Assembly (NCBI RefSeq): GCF_000720765.1
Contig: NZ_JODC01000010.1
Coordinates: 186,001-250,000, forward strand
Length of the DNA: 64,000 nucleotides
Reading direction: 5' to 3'
Origin: Streptomyces sp. NRRL S-646
GTDB taxonomy: Bacteria > Actinomycetota > Actinomycetes > Streptomycetales > Streptomycetaceae
Part shown: positions 25,492 to 35,275 of the stretch, piece by piece
How positions within the stretch are numbered: the stretch's first letter is position 1
How the letters are laid out: each line of letters begins with the position of its first letter
The notes under the pieces: model-generated
Seen by the model: only the letters and a program-made list of their open reading frames with translations
The model's database searches: none
Told to the model about the DNA's origin: nothing
Translations under genes and position numbers: made by a program

Positions 25492-26316
25492 TCACCACGT
25501 GTGCCGGGGCCGCGCCCTCCTGCCGAACAGCAGGCCGCGCGGTTCCGGCGGCGGGGGTGTGCCCGGTTTGAGCGGCCAGGCGAGCAGCATGCCGACGAGG
25601 AAGCCGACGACGTGCGCCGCGTACGCCACCGTCCCCGCGGTGGAGACGCCCTCGCCGGACGAGTACAGGGCCTGCAGCACGAACCAGAAGCCCAGCACCA
25701 GCCAGGCCGGCAGCCTCAGCGGCAGGAAGACCAGGAACGGCACGAGGACCCAGACCCTGGCCTTCGGGTACAGCACCAGATAGGCGCCCAGGACCCCGGC
25801 GATCGCCCCCGACGCACCGATCAGCGGGTCGGACGAGTCGGCGTTGAGCAGCGCGAAGCCGTACGACGCGGCGTAACCGCAGACGACGTAGAACAGCGCG
25901 TACCTGATGTGCCCCATGCGGTCCTCGACGTTGTTGCCGAAGATCAGCAGGAAGAGCATGTTGCCGAGCAGGTGCAGCCAGCTGCCGTGCAGGAACATCG
26001 CGGTGAAGACCGACACGGCGGGCGACTTGTCGTAACTCGGAGGGGCCACCACACAGCCCGCTCCGTGAGTGCCCACCCCTACGTCGCCGGTGGGGACCAC
26101 CCTGGGCATCTGATGGTGGATCAACTCCCGCGGTACGGCCGCGTAGTGGTCCAGGAACGCCTGCAGGTGGCACAGCTGGGACAGGCTGCTGTCGCCCGCC
26201 ACGGAACCGGCGAGGCCGGGCGTGGACAGGAAGACGTACACGTTCGCGGCGATCAGTGCGTAGGTCACCCAGGGGGTGCGGCGCACCGGGTTCACGTCAT
26301 GGACGGGTATGACCAC
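25492..26316 (-). CDS. Rhomboid-family intramembrane serine protease
   Basis: The 274-aa membrane protease cleaves transmembrane substrates within the bilayer. It has about six or seven hydrophobic segments. The catalytic serine motif is LIGASGAIAGVLGAYL, and the catalytic histidine is in AYAAHVVGFLVGMLLAW. The N-terminal VIPVHDVNPVRRTPWVT is typical of actinobacterial members. A long extracellular loop (about 60-105) follows segment 1. GTG 26316 is the start; no good ribosome-binding site is seen. The C-terminal tail is Pro- and Arg-rich. Substrates are unknown. Confidence 0.87.
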   Translation of the reverse strand: MVIPVHDVNPVRRTPWVTYALIAANVYVFLSTPGLAGSVAGDSSLSQLCHLQAFLDHYAAVPRELIHHQMPRVVPTGDVGVGTHGAGCVVAPPSYDKSPAVSVFTAMFLHGSWLHLLGNMLFLLIFGNNVEDRMGHIRYALFYVVCGYAASYGFALLNADSSDPLIGASGAIAGVLGAYLVLYPKARVWVLVPFLVFLPLRLPAWLVLGFWFVLQALYSSGEGVSTAGTVAYAAHVVGFLVGMLLAWPLKPGTPPPPEPRGLLFGRRARPRHTW

Positions 26317-26441
26317 AAGGAATTAGTGCCCCCCGTGGACCGGCCGAATCGGTGAACGCGGCCACACGCGCGTGCGTATGTCTCGTCAACCACCCGCGGC
26401 ACGGGGAAGGCGGGTCGCGGGGACGACGTGAGGAACAGACG

Positions 26442-26762
26442 ATGAACGACCGAGTTACTCCTCCGATGCACGCCACGCCCGACGGGGAGGCGGAGCTCTC
26501 CCTGGTGGTGAGGTTGCCGTGGGAGGACGTCGCCCGGCTCGGCCAGGAGGCCGGACGGCTGGCTTCGCAGATGCACCGGCCGGTGACGCTGGACGAGGCG
26601 GTGAGCCACCGGCTGCGGTCCGTACGGAATGCTGCGCATGCGAAACCGGCGGGGGAGCAGCCGGCGGCTGTGACGGCCACGGCGTCGGTGTCGTCACTGC
26701 CGCCGCGGCCTCCGGCGGAGCAGGCGCGGCAGGCGATCGAGCGGATCAACGGGTCGGCGTAG
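26442..26762 (+). CDS. Small conserved hypothetical protein
   Basis: I do not recognise this 106-aa protein. It is hydrophilic: an N-terminal acidic segment, a conserved-looking core (AELSLVVRLPWEDVARLGQE, ASQMHRPVTLDEAVSHRL) that could form a short helical bundle, then a Pro/Ala linker and a C-terminal helix. ATG 26442 has GAGGA about 6 nt upstream. It is divergent from the rhomboid gene, and a dispersed repeat follows it. Confidence 0.65.
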   Translation: MNDRVTPPMHATPDGEAELSLVVRLPWEDVARLGQEAGRLASQMHRPVTLDEAVSHRLRSVRNAAHAKPAGEQPAAVTATASVSSLPPRPPAEQARQAIERINGSA

Positions 26763-26768
26763 GTTGTT

Positions 26769-26890
26769 TGCGGGGTGCGCCGTAGGGGTGCTGGTGTGTT
26801 GCCGGCTGCGGGTTCGTCGTGGCTGGTCGCGCCCCGCGGCGGAGCCGCATGTCGATGCAGTCCCGCGCCCCATTGGGGCGCTGCCCGCGG
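26769..26890 (+). repeat. Dispersed intergenic repeat, copy 2
   Basis: It starts directly after the stop at 26762 and carries GGGTGC, TGCGGGTTCGTCGTGGC, TGGTCGCGC, GCGGCGGAGCCGCA, then TCGATGCAGTCCCGCGCCCC. The GCGGCGGAGCCGC block is itself a partial palindrome. It shares these blocks with copies at 39985 and 48150. Confidence 0.65.
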
Positions 26891-26897
26891 CCCCCCG

Positions 26898-28289
26898 TTA
26901 TGAGGTGCCCTTCCTCACCGCCGCCGTCGCCTTGCGGGCGGCGACCAGGACCGGGTCCCAGACCGGGCTGAACGGTGGGGCGTAGCCCAGGTCCAGGGCC
27001 GTCATCTGTTCCACCGTCATTCCGGCCGTGAGGGCGACCGCTGCGATGTCGACGCGCTTGCCGGCGCCCTCGCGGCCGACGATCTGCACGCCGAGCAGGC
27101 GGCCCGTCCGCCGCTCGGCGAGCATCTTCACCGTCATCGGGGAGGAGCTCGGGTAGTAGCCGGCGCGGCTGGTGGACTCGATGGTGACCGTCTCGAACTG
27201 CAATCCGACCCTGCGCGCGTCCTTCTCCCGCAGGCCCGTGCGGGCGATCTCCAGGTCGCAGACCTTCGACACCGCGGTGCCGACGACGCCCGGGAAGGTG
27301 GCGTAGCCGCCGCCGACATTGGTGCCGATGACCTGGCCGTGCTTGTTGGCGTGGGTGCCGAGGGCGATGTGGCGCTCCTGTCCTGAGACCAGGTCGAGGA
27401 CCTCCACGCAGTCGCCGCCGGCCCAGATGTTCTCGTGCCCGCGCACCCGCATGGACAGGTCGGTGAGCAGGCCGCCGTGGGTGCCGAGGGGCAGTCCGGC
27501 CGCCTTGGCCAGCGCCGTTTCCGGGCGTACGCCGATGCCCAGGACCACCACGTCCGCCGGGTACTCGGCGTCCTCCGTGGCCACCGCCCGCACCCGGCCG
27601 TCCTCGCCGGTGTGCACCTTGGTGACCTCGGCGTCGTCGACCATGGTGATGCCCATGCCCTCCATGGCCTCGTGCACCAGGCGGCCCATGTCGGGGTCGA
27701 GCGTGGACATCGGCTCGCTGCCGCGGTTGACGACGGTCACCTCGTAGCCGCGGTTGATGAGCGCCTCCGCCATCTCCACGCCGATGTAGCCCGCTCCGAC
27801 GACCACCGCGCGACGGCCAAGCGTGCGCGTGAGCGAGTCGATGAGCGCCTGGCCGTCGTCCAGCGTCTGCACGCCGTGCACACCGGGGGCGTCGGCGCCC
27901 GGCATGTCCGGACGGATCGGCTGCGCGCCGGTCGCGATCACGAGTTTGTCGTACGGCGTCCAGGACTCCTCGCCGGAATCGACGTCACGCGCGCGTACCC
28001 GGCCGCCCGCCACGTCGATCTCGGTGACCTCCGTCCGCATACGCAGGTCGATGTCCCGCGCGCGGTGCTCCTCGGGCGTACGGGCGATCAGCTGGTCCCG
28101 TTCGTCGACGTCGCCGCCCACCCAGTACGGGATGCCGCACGCCGAGTAGGAGGTGAAGTGGCCGCGCTCGAACGCCACGATCTCCAGCTCGTCGGGGCTC
28201 TTCAGACGGCGTGCCTGCGACGCCGCGGACATCCCCGCGGCGTCGCCGCCGATCACGACCAGTCGTTCCCTCGCAGCGCTCATGTCCAT
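26898..28289 (-). CDS. FAD-dependent pyridine nucleotide-disulfide oxidoreductase (CoA-disulfide reductase / NADH oxidase type)
   Basis: The 463-aa flavoenzyme begins with an FAD-binding dinucleotide fold (LVVIGGDAAGMSAASQARR). The single redox cysteine lies in YSACGIPYW, the S-x-x-x-C-G pattern of CoA-disulfide reductases and Nox/persulfide reductases. The NAD(P)H fold VVVGAGYIGVEMAEAL is near residue 160, and the C-terminal dimerisation domain has ALDLGYAPPFSPVWDP. It probably reduces CoA disulfide, coenzyme A persulfide or oxygen. ATG 28289 is used; ATG 28283 is the alternative. Confidence 0.85.
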   Translation of the reverse strand: MDMSAARERLVVIGGDAAGMSAASQARRLKSPDELEIVAFERGHFTSYSACGIPYWVGGDVDERDQLIARTPEEHRARDIDLRMRTEVTEIDVAGGRVRARDVDSGEESWTPYDKLVIATGAQPIRPDMPGADAPGVHGVQTLDDGQALIDSLTRTLGRRAVVVGAGYIGVEMAEALINRGYEVTVVNRGSEPMSTLDPDMGRLVHEAMEGMGITMVDDAEVTKVHTGEDGRVRAVATEDAEYPADVVVLGIGVRPETALAKAAGLPLGTHGGLLTDLSMRVRGHENIWAGGDCVEVLDLVSGQERHIALGTHANKHGQVIGTNVGGGYATFPGVVGTAVSKVCDLEIARTGLREKDARRVGLQFETVTIESTSRAGYYPSSSPMTVKMLAERRTGRLLGVQIVGREGAGKRVDIAAVALTAGMTVEQMTALDLGYAPPFSPVWDPVLVAARKATAAVRKGTS

Positions 28290-28337
28290 GCGAACACGCT
28301 ACGGGGGCGCGGCATTTCAGGCCCGTGCCGGTGCCGC

Positions 28338-29306
28338 TCAGTCCTCGTCGTTCTGGCGTGTGCTCGGGGCCTGCGGTGCCGGACGGGCCGTCGGCAGCGG
28401 GCCCAGTGCGCCGGCCGCGGGTGCGGGAGCCGGGCGGTGCGGCAGCCGGGGCCGGACGAGCCGCAGCCACGCCAGTGCGATCAGGGCCGCCACCGCGGCG
28501 AACGGCAGCACCGCGCCGAACGCCACCGCGAGCCAGCGCAGCATCGTCAAGAACGCGTTCCAGCCGCCGGCCAGCGCGTCCACGAACCCGGGACTGTCGT
28601 CCTTCGCGGCCGCCTTCACCGGTGTCTCCGAAAGCGACAGGGTGATCGTCGCGAGGCTCGTGCGGTCCTTCAGGGACGCCTGCTGGGCGAGCAGCGCCTC
28701 CAGGTCGGCCTCCCGGTTGCTCAGCTCGCCCTCCAACTCCACCACGTCGCCGATCTTGGTGGCCCGGTCCATCAGTTCCCGGACCCGTGCCACGCTGGCC
28801 CGCTGCGACTTGATACGGCTGTCCACGTCGACGACCTGGTCGGTGACGTCCTCGGCCTTGGCGGTGCGGTCGAGGAGCTTGCCCGCGCCCTGGAGGCCGG
28901 CGAGGACCTCGTCGTACTTGTCGACCGGCACGCGCAGGACGACACGGGTGCGCTCGCGGCCCTTCTCGTCCCGGCTGGTGGTCTCGTTGCCGACATAGCC
29001 GCCGGCGCTCTCCGTGGTGGTCCGGGCCTCGTCGAGTGCCTTCGGTACGTCCTTGACCTGCACGGTCAGTGAGGCGGTGCGGATGATGCTGCTCGCGGTG
29101 AGCTTCGGCGCCCGCTTGGCCCCGGCGCCGCTCGCGTTCTTCTCACCGCCCGGCGCGGCTGCCTTCCCGTCGCTCTGGACGGCCTTGTCGGCGGCGCTGC
29201 TGCCGCCGGAATCGGAGCTCCCGCTGCATCCGGTGAGCGCGAGTGCCGCGGCGAGCAGGATCGCGGCCAGGGCCGGGACAGGTCGTACGGGACGTCGTGC
29301 GCGCAT
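28338..29306 (-). CDS. DUF4349 domain-containing lipoprotein
   Basis: The 322-aa cell-surface lipoprotein has a basic start, hydrophobic stretch and lipobox (LALTGC), then a Ser/Gly-rich linker. DUF4349 occupies about residues 65-290, with SIIRTASLTVQVKDVPKALDE at the start, a central coiled coil (DVTDQVVDVDSRIKSQRASV through ELEGELSNREADLEALLAQQ) and a C-terminal membrane helix near WLAVAFGAVLPFAAVAALIAL. The tail is Pro-rich. Function unknown; family members are envelope proteins. It is divergent from hemY. Confidence 0.8.
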   Translation of the reverse strand: MRARRPVRPVPALAAILLAAALALTGCSGSSDSGGSSAADKAVQSDGKAAAPGGEKNASGAGAKRAPKLTASSIIRTASLTVQVKDVPKALDEARTTTESAGGYVGNETTSRDEKGRERTRVVLRVPVDKYDEVLAGLQGAGKLLDRTAKAEDVTDQVVDVDSRIKSQRASVARVRELMDRATKIGDVVELEGELSNREADLEALLAQQASLKDRTSLATITLSLSETPVKAAAKDDSPGFVDALAGGWNAFLTMLRWLAVAFGAVLPFAAVAALIALAWLRLVRPRLPHRPAPAPAAGALGPLPTARPAPQAPSTRQNDED

Positions 29307-29465
29307 GTGGGTGTACCCCCGGGGTTCGTGACGACTGACGCTCCTTCGACGCCCGGAGGGGCCGGGACGTTGGACCCGGACGGTCCCGATGCGGTCACGG
29401 TCAGGACTCGTGAAGGACACCGGGGCGCGGACTGGCTGTCAGAGGGGTCTGAGAGGCTTGAGGAC

Positions 29466-30926
29466 ATGCGCGAAGTGGAGAGTCGTACGGGCACCGGGCG
29501 GGTCGTCGTCGTCGGGGCCGGGATCGCCGGGCTGGCCGCGGCCCACCGGCTGCTGCAGCGGGGCGCGCGGGTGACCGTGCTGGAGGCGTCGGACCGCGTC
29601 GGCGGCAAGCTGCTGCCCGGCGAGATCGCGGGCGCGCGGGTGGACTTCGGCGCCGAGTCGATGCTGGCGCGCAGACCCGAAGCGGTGGCCCTCGCGCGCG
29701 AGGTGGGCCTCGACGACCGGCTGCAGCCGCCGGCCACGGCGACGGCCTCGATCTGGACCCGCGGCGCCCTGCGTCCCATGCCCAAGGGCCACGTCATGGG
29801 CGTCCCCGGCACCGCCGCCGCGCTGACCGGTGTCCTGTCCGACGAGGGCCTGGCCCGCATCGAGCGCGACGCCGACCTGCCGCGCACGGAGGTCGGCGAC
29901 GACGTGGCGGTCGGGGAGTATGTGGCGGCCCGGCTCGGCCGCGAGGTCGTCGACCGCCTGGTGGAACCCCTCCTGGGCGGCGTCTATGCGGGCGATGCGT
30001 ACCGCATCTCGATGCGCTCGGCGGTCCCGCAGCTCTACCAGGTCGCGAAGACCCACGACTCGCTCACGGAGGGCGTCCGTGAGCTCCAGGCCAGGATGGC
30101 CGCCGCCCAGCAGACCGGCCCCGTCTTCATGGGCATCCAGGGCGGCATCGGCAGCCTGCCCCTCGCGGTGGCGGACTCCGTCCGCGCGCGCGGCGGCGAG
30201 ATCCTGACCGGGACGCCGGTGACCGAGCTGCGCCGCGAGACACCCGGCGGCTGGCGCGTCGTCGCCGGAGACCGCGTGCTGCACGCGGACGCCGTCGTCG
30301 TGGCCGTCCCCGCCCCCGCGGCCGCCGGCCTCCTGCGCCCGGAAGCCCCGGAGGCGGCCACGGAACTCGCCGCCGTCGAGTACGCCTCCATGGCCCTGGT
30401 CACCCTCGCCTACCGCCGCACCGATACCGCCCTCCCACAGGGCAGCGGCTTCCTCGTCCCGCCGGTCGACGGGCGCACCATCAAGGCGTCGACGTTCGCC
30501 TCCCAGAAGTGGGGCTGGATCGCCGAGGAGAACCCGGACACGGTCGTCCTGCGCACCTCCGTCGGCCGGTACGGCGAGACCGAGATCCTCCAGCGCGAGG
30601 ACGCCGGCCTGGTGGATGTCTCCCGGCACGACCTGCGCGAGGCCACCGGCCTTGACGCCACGCCCCTCGAAACCCGCGTCACGCGCTGGACCGACGGCCT
30701 GCCCCAGTACCCCGTCGGCCACCACGCGCGCGTCGCCCGCATCCGTGAGCACGTCGCCAAGCTGCCCGGCCTCGCCGTCTGTGGCGCCCAGTACGACGGC
30801 GTCGGTATCCCGGCCTGCATCGCGAGCGCGTACGCAGCCGTCGACCAGATCGGCGGTGACCTGAGCGGGGTGGAGGAGCTCACCGCCAACCCGGTGCAGA
30901 GTCTGCACGGCGGAGCGGGAGAATAG
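29466..30926 (+). CDS. hemY: Protoporphyrinogen/coproporphyrinogen oxidase HemY (CgoX)
   Basis: The 486-aa flavoprotein oxidises coproporphyrinogen III to coproporphyrin III in the coproporphyrin-dependent heme route used by actinobacteria. The FAD-binding motif [19 protein letters not shown] starts the protein, with [10 protein letters not shown] after it. The C-terminal FAD motif [14 protein letters not shown] is intact. ATG 29466 is selected because an in-frame extension to 29307 has no ribosome-binding site and lies over the DUF4349 gene promoter. It is 4 nt before hemQ, the next enzyme of the pathway. Confidence 0.92.
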   Translation: MREVESRTGTGRVVVVGAGIAGLAAAHRLLQRGARVTVLEASDRVGGKLLPGEIAGARVDFGAESMLARRPEAVALAREVGLDDRLQPPATATASIWTRGALRPMPKGHVMGVPGTAAALTGVLSDEGLARIERDADLPRTEVGDDVAVGEYVAARLGREVVDRLVEPLLGGVYAGDAYRISMRSAVPQLYQVAKTHDSLTEGVRELQARMAAAQQTGPVFMGIQGGIGSLPLAVADSVRARGGEILTGTPVTELRRETPGGWRVVAGDRVLHADAVVVAVPAPAAAGLLRPEAPEAATELAAVEYASMALVTLAYRRTDTALPQGSGFLVPPVDGRTIKASTFASQKWGWIAEENPDTVVLRTSVGRYGETEILQREDAGLVDVSRHDLREATGLDATPLETRVTRWTDGLPQYPVGHHARVARIREHVAKLPGLAVCGAQYDGVGIPACIASAYAAVDQIGGDLSGVEELTANPVQSLHGGAGE

Positions 30927-30930
30927 CCGC

Positions 30931-31662
30931 ATGAGTGACGACGCCCCCACCACCGCCCCGGACCGCATCGCGAACAAGGGCAAGCTGGCCAAGGACCTCA
31001 ACGAGGTCATCCGCTACACCCTGTGGTCCGTCTTCAGGCTGAAGGACGTGCTGCCCGAGGACCGCGCGGGCTACGCCGACGAGGTCCAGGAGCTGTTCGA
31101 CCAGCTCGCCGCCAAGGACGTGACGATCCGCGGCACCTACGACGTGTCGGGCCTGCGCGCCGACGCCGACCTCATGATCTGGTGGCACGCGGAGACCAGC
31201 GACCAGCTGCAGGAGGCGTACAACCTCTTCCGCCGCACCAAGCTCGGCCGCGCCCTGGAGCCGGTCTGGTCGAACATGGCGCTGCACCGCCCCGCCGAGT
31301 TCAACCGCTCGCACATCCCGGCGTTCCTCGCCGACGAGACGCCCCGCAACTACGTCAGCGTCTACCCCTTCGTGCGCAGCTACGACTGGTACCTGCTGCC
31401 CGATGAGGACCGCCGCCGCATGCTCGCCGACCACGGCAAGATGGCCCGCGGCTACCCGGACGTGCGCGCCAACACGGTCGCCTCGTTCTCTCTCGGCGAC
31501 TACGAGTGGATCCTGGCCTTCGAGGCCGACGAGCTGTACCGCATCGTCGACCTCATGCGCCACCTGCGCGCCTCCGAGGCCCGGATGCACGTCCGCGAGG
31601 AGGTTCCGTTCTACACCGGGCGCCGCAAGTCCGTGGCCGAGCTGGTCGAAGGGCTCGCCTGA
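30931..31662 (+). CDS. hemQ: Coproheme decarboxylase HemQ (ChdC), chlorite-dismutase family
   Basis: The 243-aa enzyme performs the last step of the coproporphyrin-dependent pathway, the H2O2-driven decarboxylation of Fe-coproporphyrin III to heme b. The fold motifs [20 protein letters not shown] and [15 protein letters not shown] are conserved, and the Tyr in YPFVRSYDW is the likely radical tyrosine. ATG 30931 follows hemY by 4 nt, so they are co-transcribed. No ferrochelatase is encoded here. Confidence 0.9.
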   Translation: MSDDAPTTAPDRIANKGKLAKDLNEVIRYTLWSVFRLKDVLPEDRAGYADEVQELFDQLAAKDVTIRGTYDVSGLRADADLMIWWHAETSDQLQEAYNLFRRTKLGRALEPVWSNMALHRPAEFNRSHIPAFLADETPRNYVSVYPFVRSYDWYLLPDEDRRRMLADHGKMARGYPDVRANTVASFSLGDYEWILAFEADELYRIVDLMRHLRASEARMHVREEVPFYTGRRKSVAELVEGLA

Positions 31663-31819
31663 CCGTAGGCGGCGCTCTGTGCCCGGCCGGGGGTCCGGCC
31701 CGCCGCGCAGCGGCTGACGATTGCGGCGTCCCCCGGAAGATGCAGCACCGGGCGCCGCCAGGACCTCGCGGAGCTCATCGCGGGTCTGGCGCAGGCAGCG
31801 CCTGGTTGTCGCGTGGCGG

Positions 31820-33460
31820 TCAGGGCCGGGCGGTCTTTTCCTTCAGGTTCTCCTTGACGGGGGCCGGGCGGGAACGGCCGCCCGTTGCGGCGGGGTTCGG
31901 CTCCGTGTGCGGGGCGCAGGACGCCTGCTCCACCGGCAGCCGGCCCTCCAGCAGATACGAGTCCAGATAGCCGTTGACGCACCGGTTCGGGCCGCCCGCG
32001 ATGCCGTGTGTGCCCGCCTCCCGCTCGGTCACCAGGACCGAGCCGCTCAGCCGCCGGTGCAACTCCACGGCGCCGTCGTACGGCGTCGCCGCGTCCCGCT
32101 CGGCGGCGAGGATCAGCGTCGGCGGCAGCTCACCCGGCCCGGTCCGCACATCGAGGGGCTGCTGCCGGGGCGCCGGCCAGTAGGCGCACGGCAGGTTCAT
32201 CCACGCGTTGTCCCAGGTCTCGAACGGCGCCACACGCGCCAGCTGTGTGTTGTCCTCGTCCCAGACCTTCCAGTCCGTCGGCCAGGGAGCGTCGTTGCAC
32301 TCGACTGCGGTGTACACCGCGTTGGTGTTCTCCGCCTCGGCGGCCGTCTCGGTGGCCGGACCGGCCTGCTCGACCAGCGGCTTCTCATCACCCTTCAGAT
32401 ACGCCGACAGCGCCTTCGCGCGGGTCGGCCAGTAGTCGTCGTAGTACCCGGCCGACAGGAACGCCGCCTGCAGTTCCGCCGGCCCCACCCTGCCGCCCGC
32501 AGGCTTCGCCGCAAGCTGCTCGCTCGCCTTCTCGTAACTGGCCTGCACCTCGTCGGCCGTCTTCCCCAGCCCGTACACGTCGTCGTGCCGGGCGATCCAC
32601 TCCCGGAAGTCCGCCCAGCGGTGCTCGAACGCGGCCGACTGGTCGAGGTTGTTGCGGTACCAGATCTGCTCGGGAGCCGGGTTCACCGCCGAGTCGAACA
32701 CCATCCGCCGCACGTGCGAGGGGAACAGCGTCGCGTACAACGCCCCGAAGTAGGTGCCGTACGACGCACCCATGAACGTCAGCTTACCCTCGCCCAGGGC
32801 AGCCCGCACGACGTCCAGGTCACGGGCGTTGTTGAGCGAGTTGAAGTACTGCAGCCCGCCACCGGACCTCTTGGCGCAGCCCGTCGCGTAGGCCTTCGCC
32901 TGCTTGATGCGCTCCTGCTTGTACGCCTCGGAGGGGTACGTCGGAGCCTGCGAGGGTGCCTTGAAGAAGAGCTTGGGTTCCTCGCAGGACAGGGGCGAGG
33001 ACTTGCCGACGCCCCGCGGGGAGTAGCCGACCAGGTCGTAGGCCGCCGCGAGCCGCTTCCACTCCGGGAGCATCCCGACGAGCGGGAAGTACAGGCCGTC
33101 GCCGCCGGGCCCGCCGGGGTTGTAGACCAGGGCGCCCTGCCGGGGCACCCGTCGCTTGCTGTTGTGGGGGTCCTTGTGAGTGGCCGTGACCCGGCTGACG
33201 GTCAGCTTGATCTGCTTGCCGCGGGGATGCGCGTAGTCGAGCGGGACGGACACCGTGCCGCACTCCATGGTGCCCGGCATGTCCTGCGCGGCGGAGCACT
33301 TCCCGAACTCGATGCCGGCCGCCCTGGCGCGCGCGGCGGCCACCGCCGTTCCGTGCAGCTCGGCCGCGTCCGGGGCGACAGGGGTGCTGCCGGCCGGGGC
33401 GGCCGCGAGGGCGGTCAGGAGCAAGGATCCGGCGGCCGAGTAGAGGGCGGCAGCTCTCAT
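31820..33460 (-). CDS. Secreted alpha/beta-hydrolase, tripeptidyl-aminopeptidase-like (S33, TAP-type)
   Basis: The 546-aa exported protein starts with a signal peptide (MRAAALYSAAGSLLLTALAAAP, cleavage near AGSTP). It belongs to the SlpD/SlpE/TAP family of mycelium-associated peptidases that cut N-terminal tripeptides. The nucleophile elbow is MGASYGTYFG, the oxyanion region NPGGPGGDG, and the catalytic histidine REAGTHGIAGG. ATG 33460 has AAGGGATA upstream. It converges on hemQ. Four or more cysteines (SCEEPK, ATGCAKR, ECNDAP, RCVNGY) may form disulfides. Confidence 0.85.
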   Translation of the reverse strand: MRAAALYSAAGSLLLTALAAAPAGSTPVAPDAAELHGTAVAAARARAAGIEFGKCSAAQDMPGTMECGTVSVPLDYAHPRGKQIKLTVSRVTATHKDPHNSKRRVPRQGALVYNPGGPGGDGLYFPLVGMLPEWKRLAAAYDLVGYSPRGVGKSSPLSCEEPKLFFKAPSQAPTYPSEAYKQERIKQAKAYATGCAKRSGGGLQYFNSLNNARDLDVVRAALGEGKLTFMGASYGTYFGALYATLFPSHVRRMVFDSAVNPAPEQIWYRNNLDQSAAFEHRWADFREWIARHDDVYGLGKTADEVQASYEKASEQLAAKPAGGRVGPAELQAAFLSAGYYDDYWPTRAKALSAYLKGDEKPLVEQAGPATETAAEAENTNAVYTAVECNDAPWPTDWKVWDEDNTQLARVAPFETWDNAWMNLPCAYWPAPRQQPLDVRTGPGELPPTLILAAERDAATPYDGAVELHRRLSGSVLVTEREAGTHGIAGGPNRCVNGYLDSYLLEGRLPVEQASCAPHTEPNPAATGGRSRPAPVKENLKEKTARP

Positions 33461-33526
33461 GACGTATCCCTTCGGTGCATGGCAGCGACAAAAGGGATGT
33501 TTCGTTCGGTGCATGCAGAAGGCAAG

Positions 33527-33542
33527 CACCGCCTCGGCGGTG
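33527..33542 (-). terminator. Short hairpin downstream of the TIGR04222 gene
   Basis: CACCGCC TC GGCGGTG is a perfect 7-bp stem with a minimal loop, 17 nt beyond the stop of the minus-strand membrane gene and upstream of the secreted peptidase. Confidence 0.4.
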
Positions 33543-33558
33543 TCGGCCTCAATGCCCC

Positions 33559-34359
33559 CTATGCGCCCCTGGCGTGTGGTTCACGCCAGGACTGGTCGCG
33601 GTGCGCGAAGGCCGCGCGCAGGTCCGGTTCGCCGATCGCGCGGACGCCTCGTACGGCGACGGAGGTGAGGTACGTACGGTCGTCGCCGTACGAGACGCGC
33701 CGGGTCAGGGCGCCGAGCAGTCGCTGCCCGGCCGGGGAGGCCCAGCGCGAGTACGGGTGGGCCTCGACCCGGGCGATGGCCAGGCAGCTCAGCGTCAGCG
33801 CGAGCGGCAGGGCGAACCACAGGGCGACCAGGCCGCGCGGCATGTCCGGCTGGGCGGGCACCAGCAGCGCGACAGCCCCCAGCACCAGCACGGCCACCGC
33901 GGCGAGTTGCACTTGGCGCACTGCGGCCGCGACGGTGGTCCGGGCGCCGGCGGGCACGGCCAGGCCCGCGTCGACGAGCCGGTCGCCGAGACCGGCGACT
34001 GCGTCCGCGGAGGCCGCCGCGGCCCGGACCGGGGCGATGCGGCTCTGTCCCTCGGGCCCGATGGCCCCAATGACGGACCGCTCCATGTCGTCCCGGCCGC
34101 GTGGGTCGACCACCGTCGCCCAGCCCGTGTGGGCGAGCAGCAGGCGCCGCTGCCGGGCCATGGAGACCATGGTCAGATCGGCGACCCGGCCGGGCCCGCC
34201 GGACAGGAAGGCGGCCTCGTAGAGCGTCAGGTCATGACGCCGGGCATGCGCTTTGACGTCCGCGTCACCGGCCGCCGCACGTACGGCGGCCAGGCACAAC
34301 CGCGTGCACGCGGTGCCGGCGGCGGCCCAGGCCAGCAGCAGGAGAACGACCCAGAACAT
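33559..34359 (-). CDS. TIGR04222-type membrane protein
   Basis: The 266-aa protein has an N-terminal membrane segment (MFWVVLLLLAWAAAGTA), a soluble region with the family-like patterns LTLYEAAFLSGGPGRVADLTM and LLLAHTGWATVVDP, then two adjacent membrane segments (VQLAAVAVLVLGAVALLV, LVALWFALPLALTLSCLAI). TIGR04222 proteins are known neighbours of DUF692 genes. Many carry a Gly/Cys-rich tail, but this one ends WREPHARGA without one. Function unknown; I infer a membrane partner of the DUF692 protein about 1 kb upstream. Confidence 0.75.
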   Translation of the reverse strand: MFWVVLLLLAWAAAGTACTRLCLAAVRAAAGDADVKAHARRHDLTLYEAAFLSGGPGRVADLTMVSMARQRRLLLAHTGWATVVDPRGRDDMERSVIGAIGPEGQSRIAPVRAAAASADAVAGLGDRLVDAGLAVPAGARTTVAAAVRQVQLAAVAVLVLGAVALLVPAQPDMPRGLVALWFALPLALTLSCLAIARVEAHPYSRWASPAGQRLLGALTRRVSYGDDRTYLTSVAVRGVRAIGEPDLRAAFAHRDQSWREPHARGA

Positions 34360-34462
34360 GCCGTGTTTCTATGCCAGATGCCCGGGGAAAATCCATGGTC
34401 TGTTCACGATGCGGACGGAGTGTTGTCGGTATGTGACGTTCCGTTTGGTGGCCGGGCAGAGA

Positions 34463-35215
34463 TCACGGCGGCGGGCTGGAGGCGGCCGGCGGGAGCGTGT
34501 AGGTCGCGGACGAGGACGGCTCGAGCGGGACGACGGGGCCGGGGCCCGTGGTCGGGTCGGCCGGCGGGGGAGTGCTCGCTGAGGCCATGTCCTGGGCGAG
34601 CGCGTCCCAGTCGACGTAGCCCGTGGCCTCCAGGACCTTGATGTGGTCCAGCACGGTCGTGTTCGCGTCGTCGGCGAGCGCGCGCACCAGCGAGTTGCGG
34701 GTACTCGCGCGGACCTGGGCGACGACCGAGAACACCTTGCCGTGGGCCAGTCGCAGAATGTTGGCGAACTTGCTGTCGTAGTCCGTGCCCTGCGCCGCGT
34801 TCAGGGTCGCCAGCCACTGCTTCTGCTGGTCGTTGGGTTCGTTGGGCAGCTCCAGCCCGAGCTTGGCCGCCACCTCCCGTACCCGCTGGTCGAGGAAGGT
34901 GTGCCCCAGGACGAGATGCTGCCCCGCGGTCCGTACGGCCTGGGTGGTGCCCTTCTGCTCGGCCTGCTGCCCGGCGGGCAGCTCCCACAGGCCGGCCAGC
35001 CGGACCTTCGTGACGAAGTCGCGGTCGAGCGCGGACAGCGGCCCGTACTGCGTCGACACGGTCTCGGCGTTGAGCACGTCGACGCCGGTTCCGGACCGGT
35101 CGGCGTACGACCAGATCGGGAAGATCAACGCCAACAGGGTGGCCGTCAGGCCGATGATGATGACCCCGGTGCCGCTGAATATGCCTCGGCCGGTGACGGG
35201 TGGTCGCGGTCGCAT
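34463..35215 (-). CDS. DUF4142 domain-containing exported protein, copy A
   Basis: The 250-aa protein has one N-terminal membrane helix (GVIIIGLTATLLALIFPIW) and a helical DUF4142 domain (about 60-200), with LSALDRDFVTKVRLAGLWEL, LVLGHTFLDQRVREVAAKLG and TVLDHIKVLEATGYVDWD. A Pro/Ser-rich tail follows. DUF4142 proteins are ferritin-like, four-helix exported proteins of unknown role. It is a clear paralogue of the gene at 36765-37550, and the two flank DUF692. Confidence 0.8.
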   Translation of the reverse strand: MRPRPPVTGRGIFSGTGVIIIGLTATLLALIFPIWSYADRSGTGVDVLNAETVSTQYGPLSALDRDFVTKVRLAGLWELPAGQQAEQKGTTQAVRTAGQHLVLGHTFLDQRVREVAAKLGLELPNEPNDQQKQWLATLNAAQGTDYDSKFANILRLAHGKVFSVVAQVRASTRNSLVRALADDANTTVLDHIKVLEATGYVDWDALAQDMASASTPPPADPTTGPGPVVPLEPSSSATYTLPPAASSPPP

Positions 35216-35275
35216 GGTGCCTCCTACGGCACCGCATATTACTAAGGAGTTCGAACGCCTTCGAGGGACGCGGGC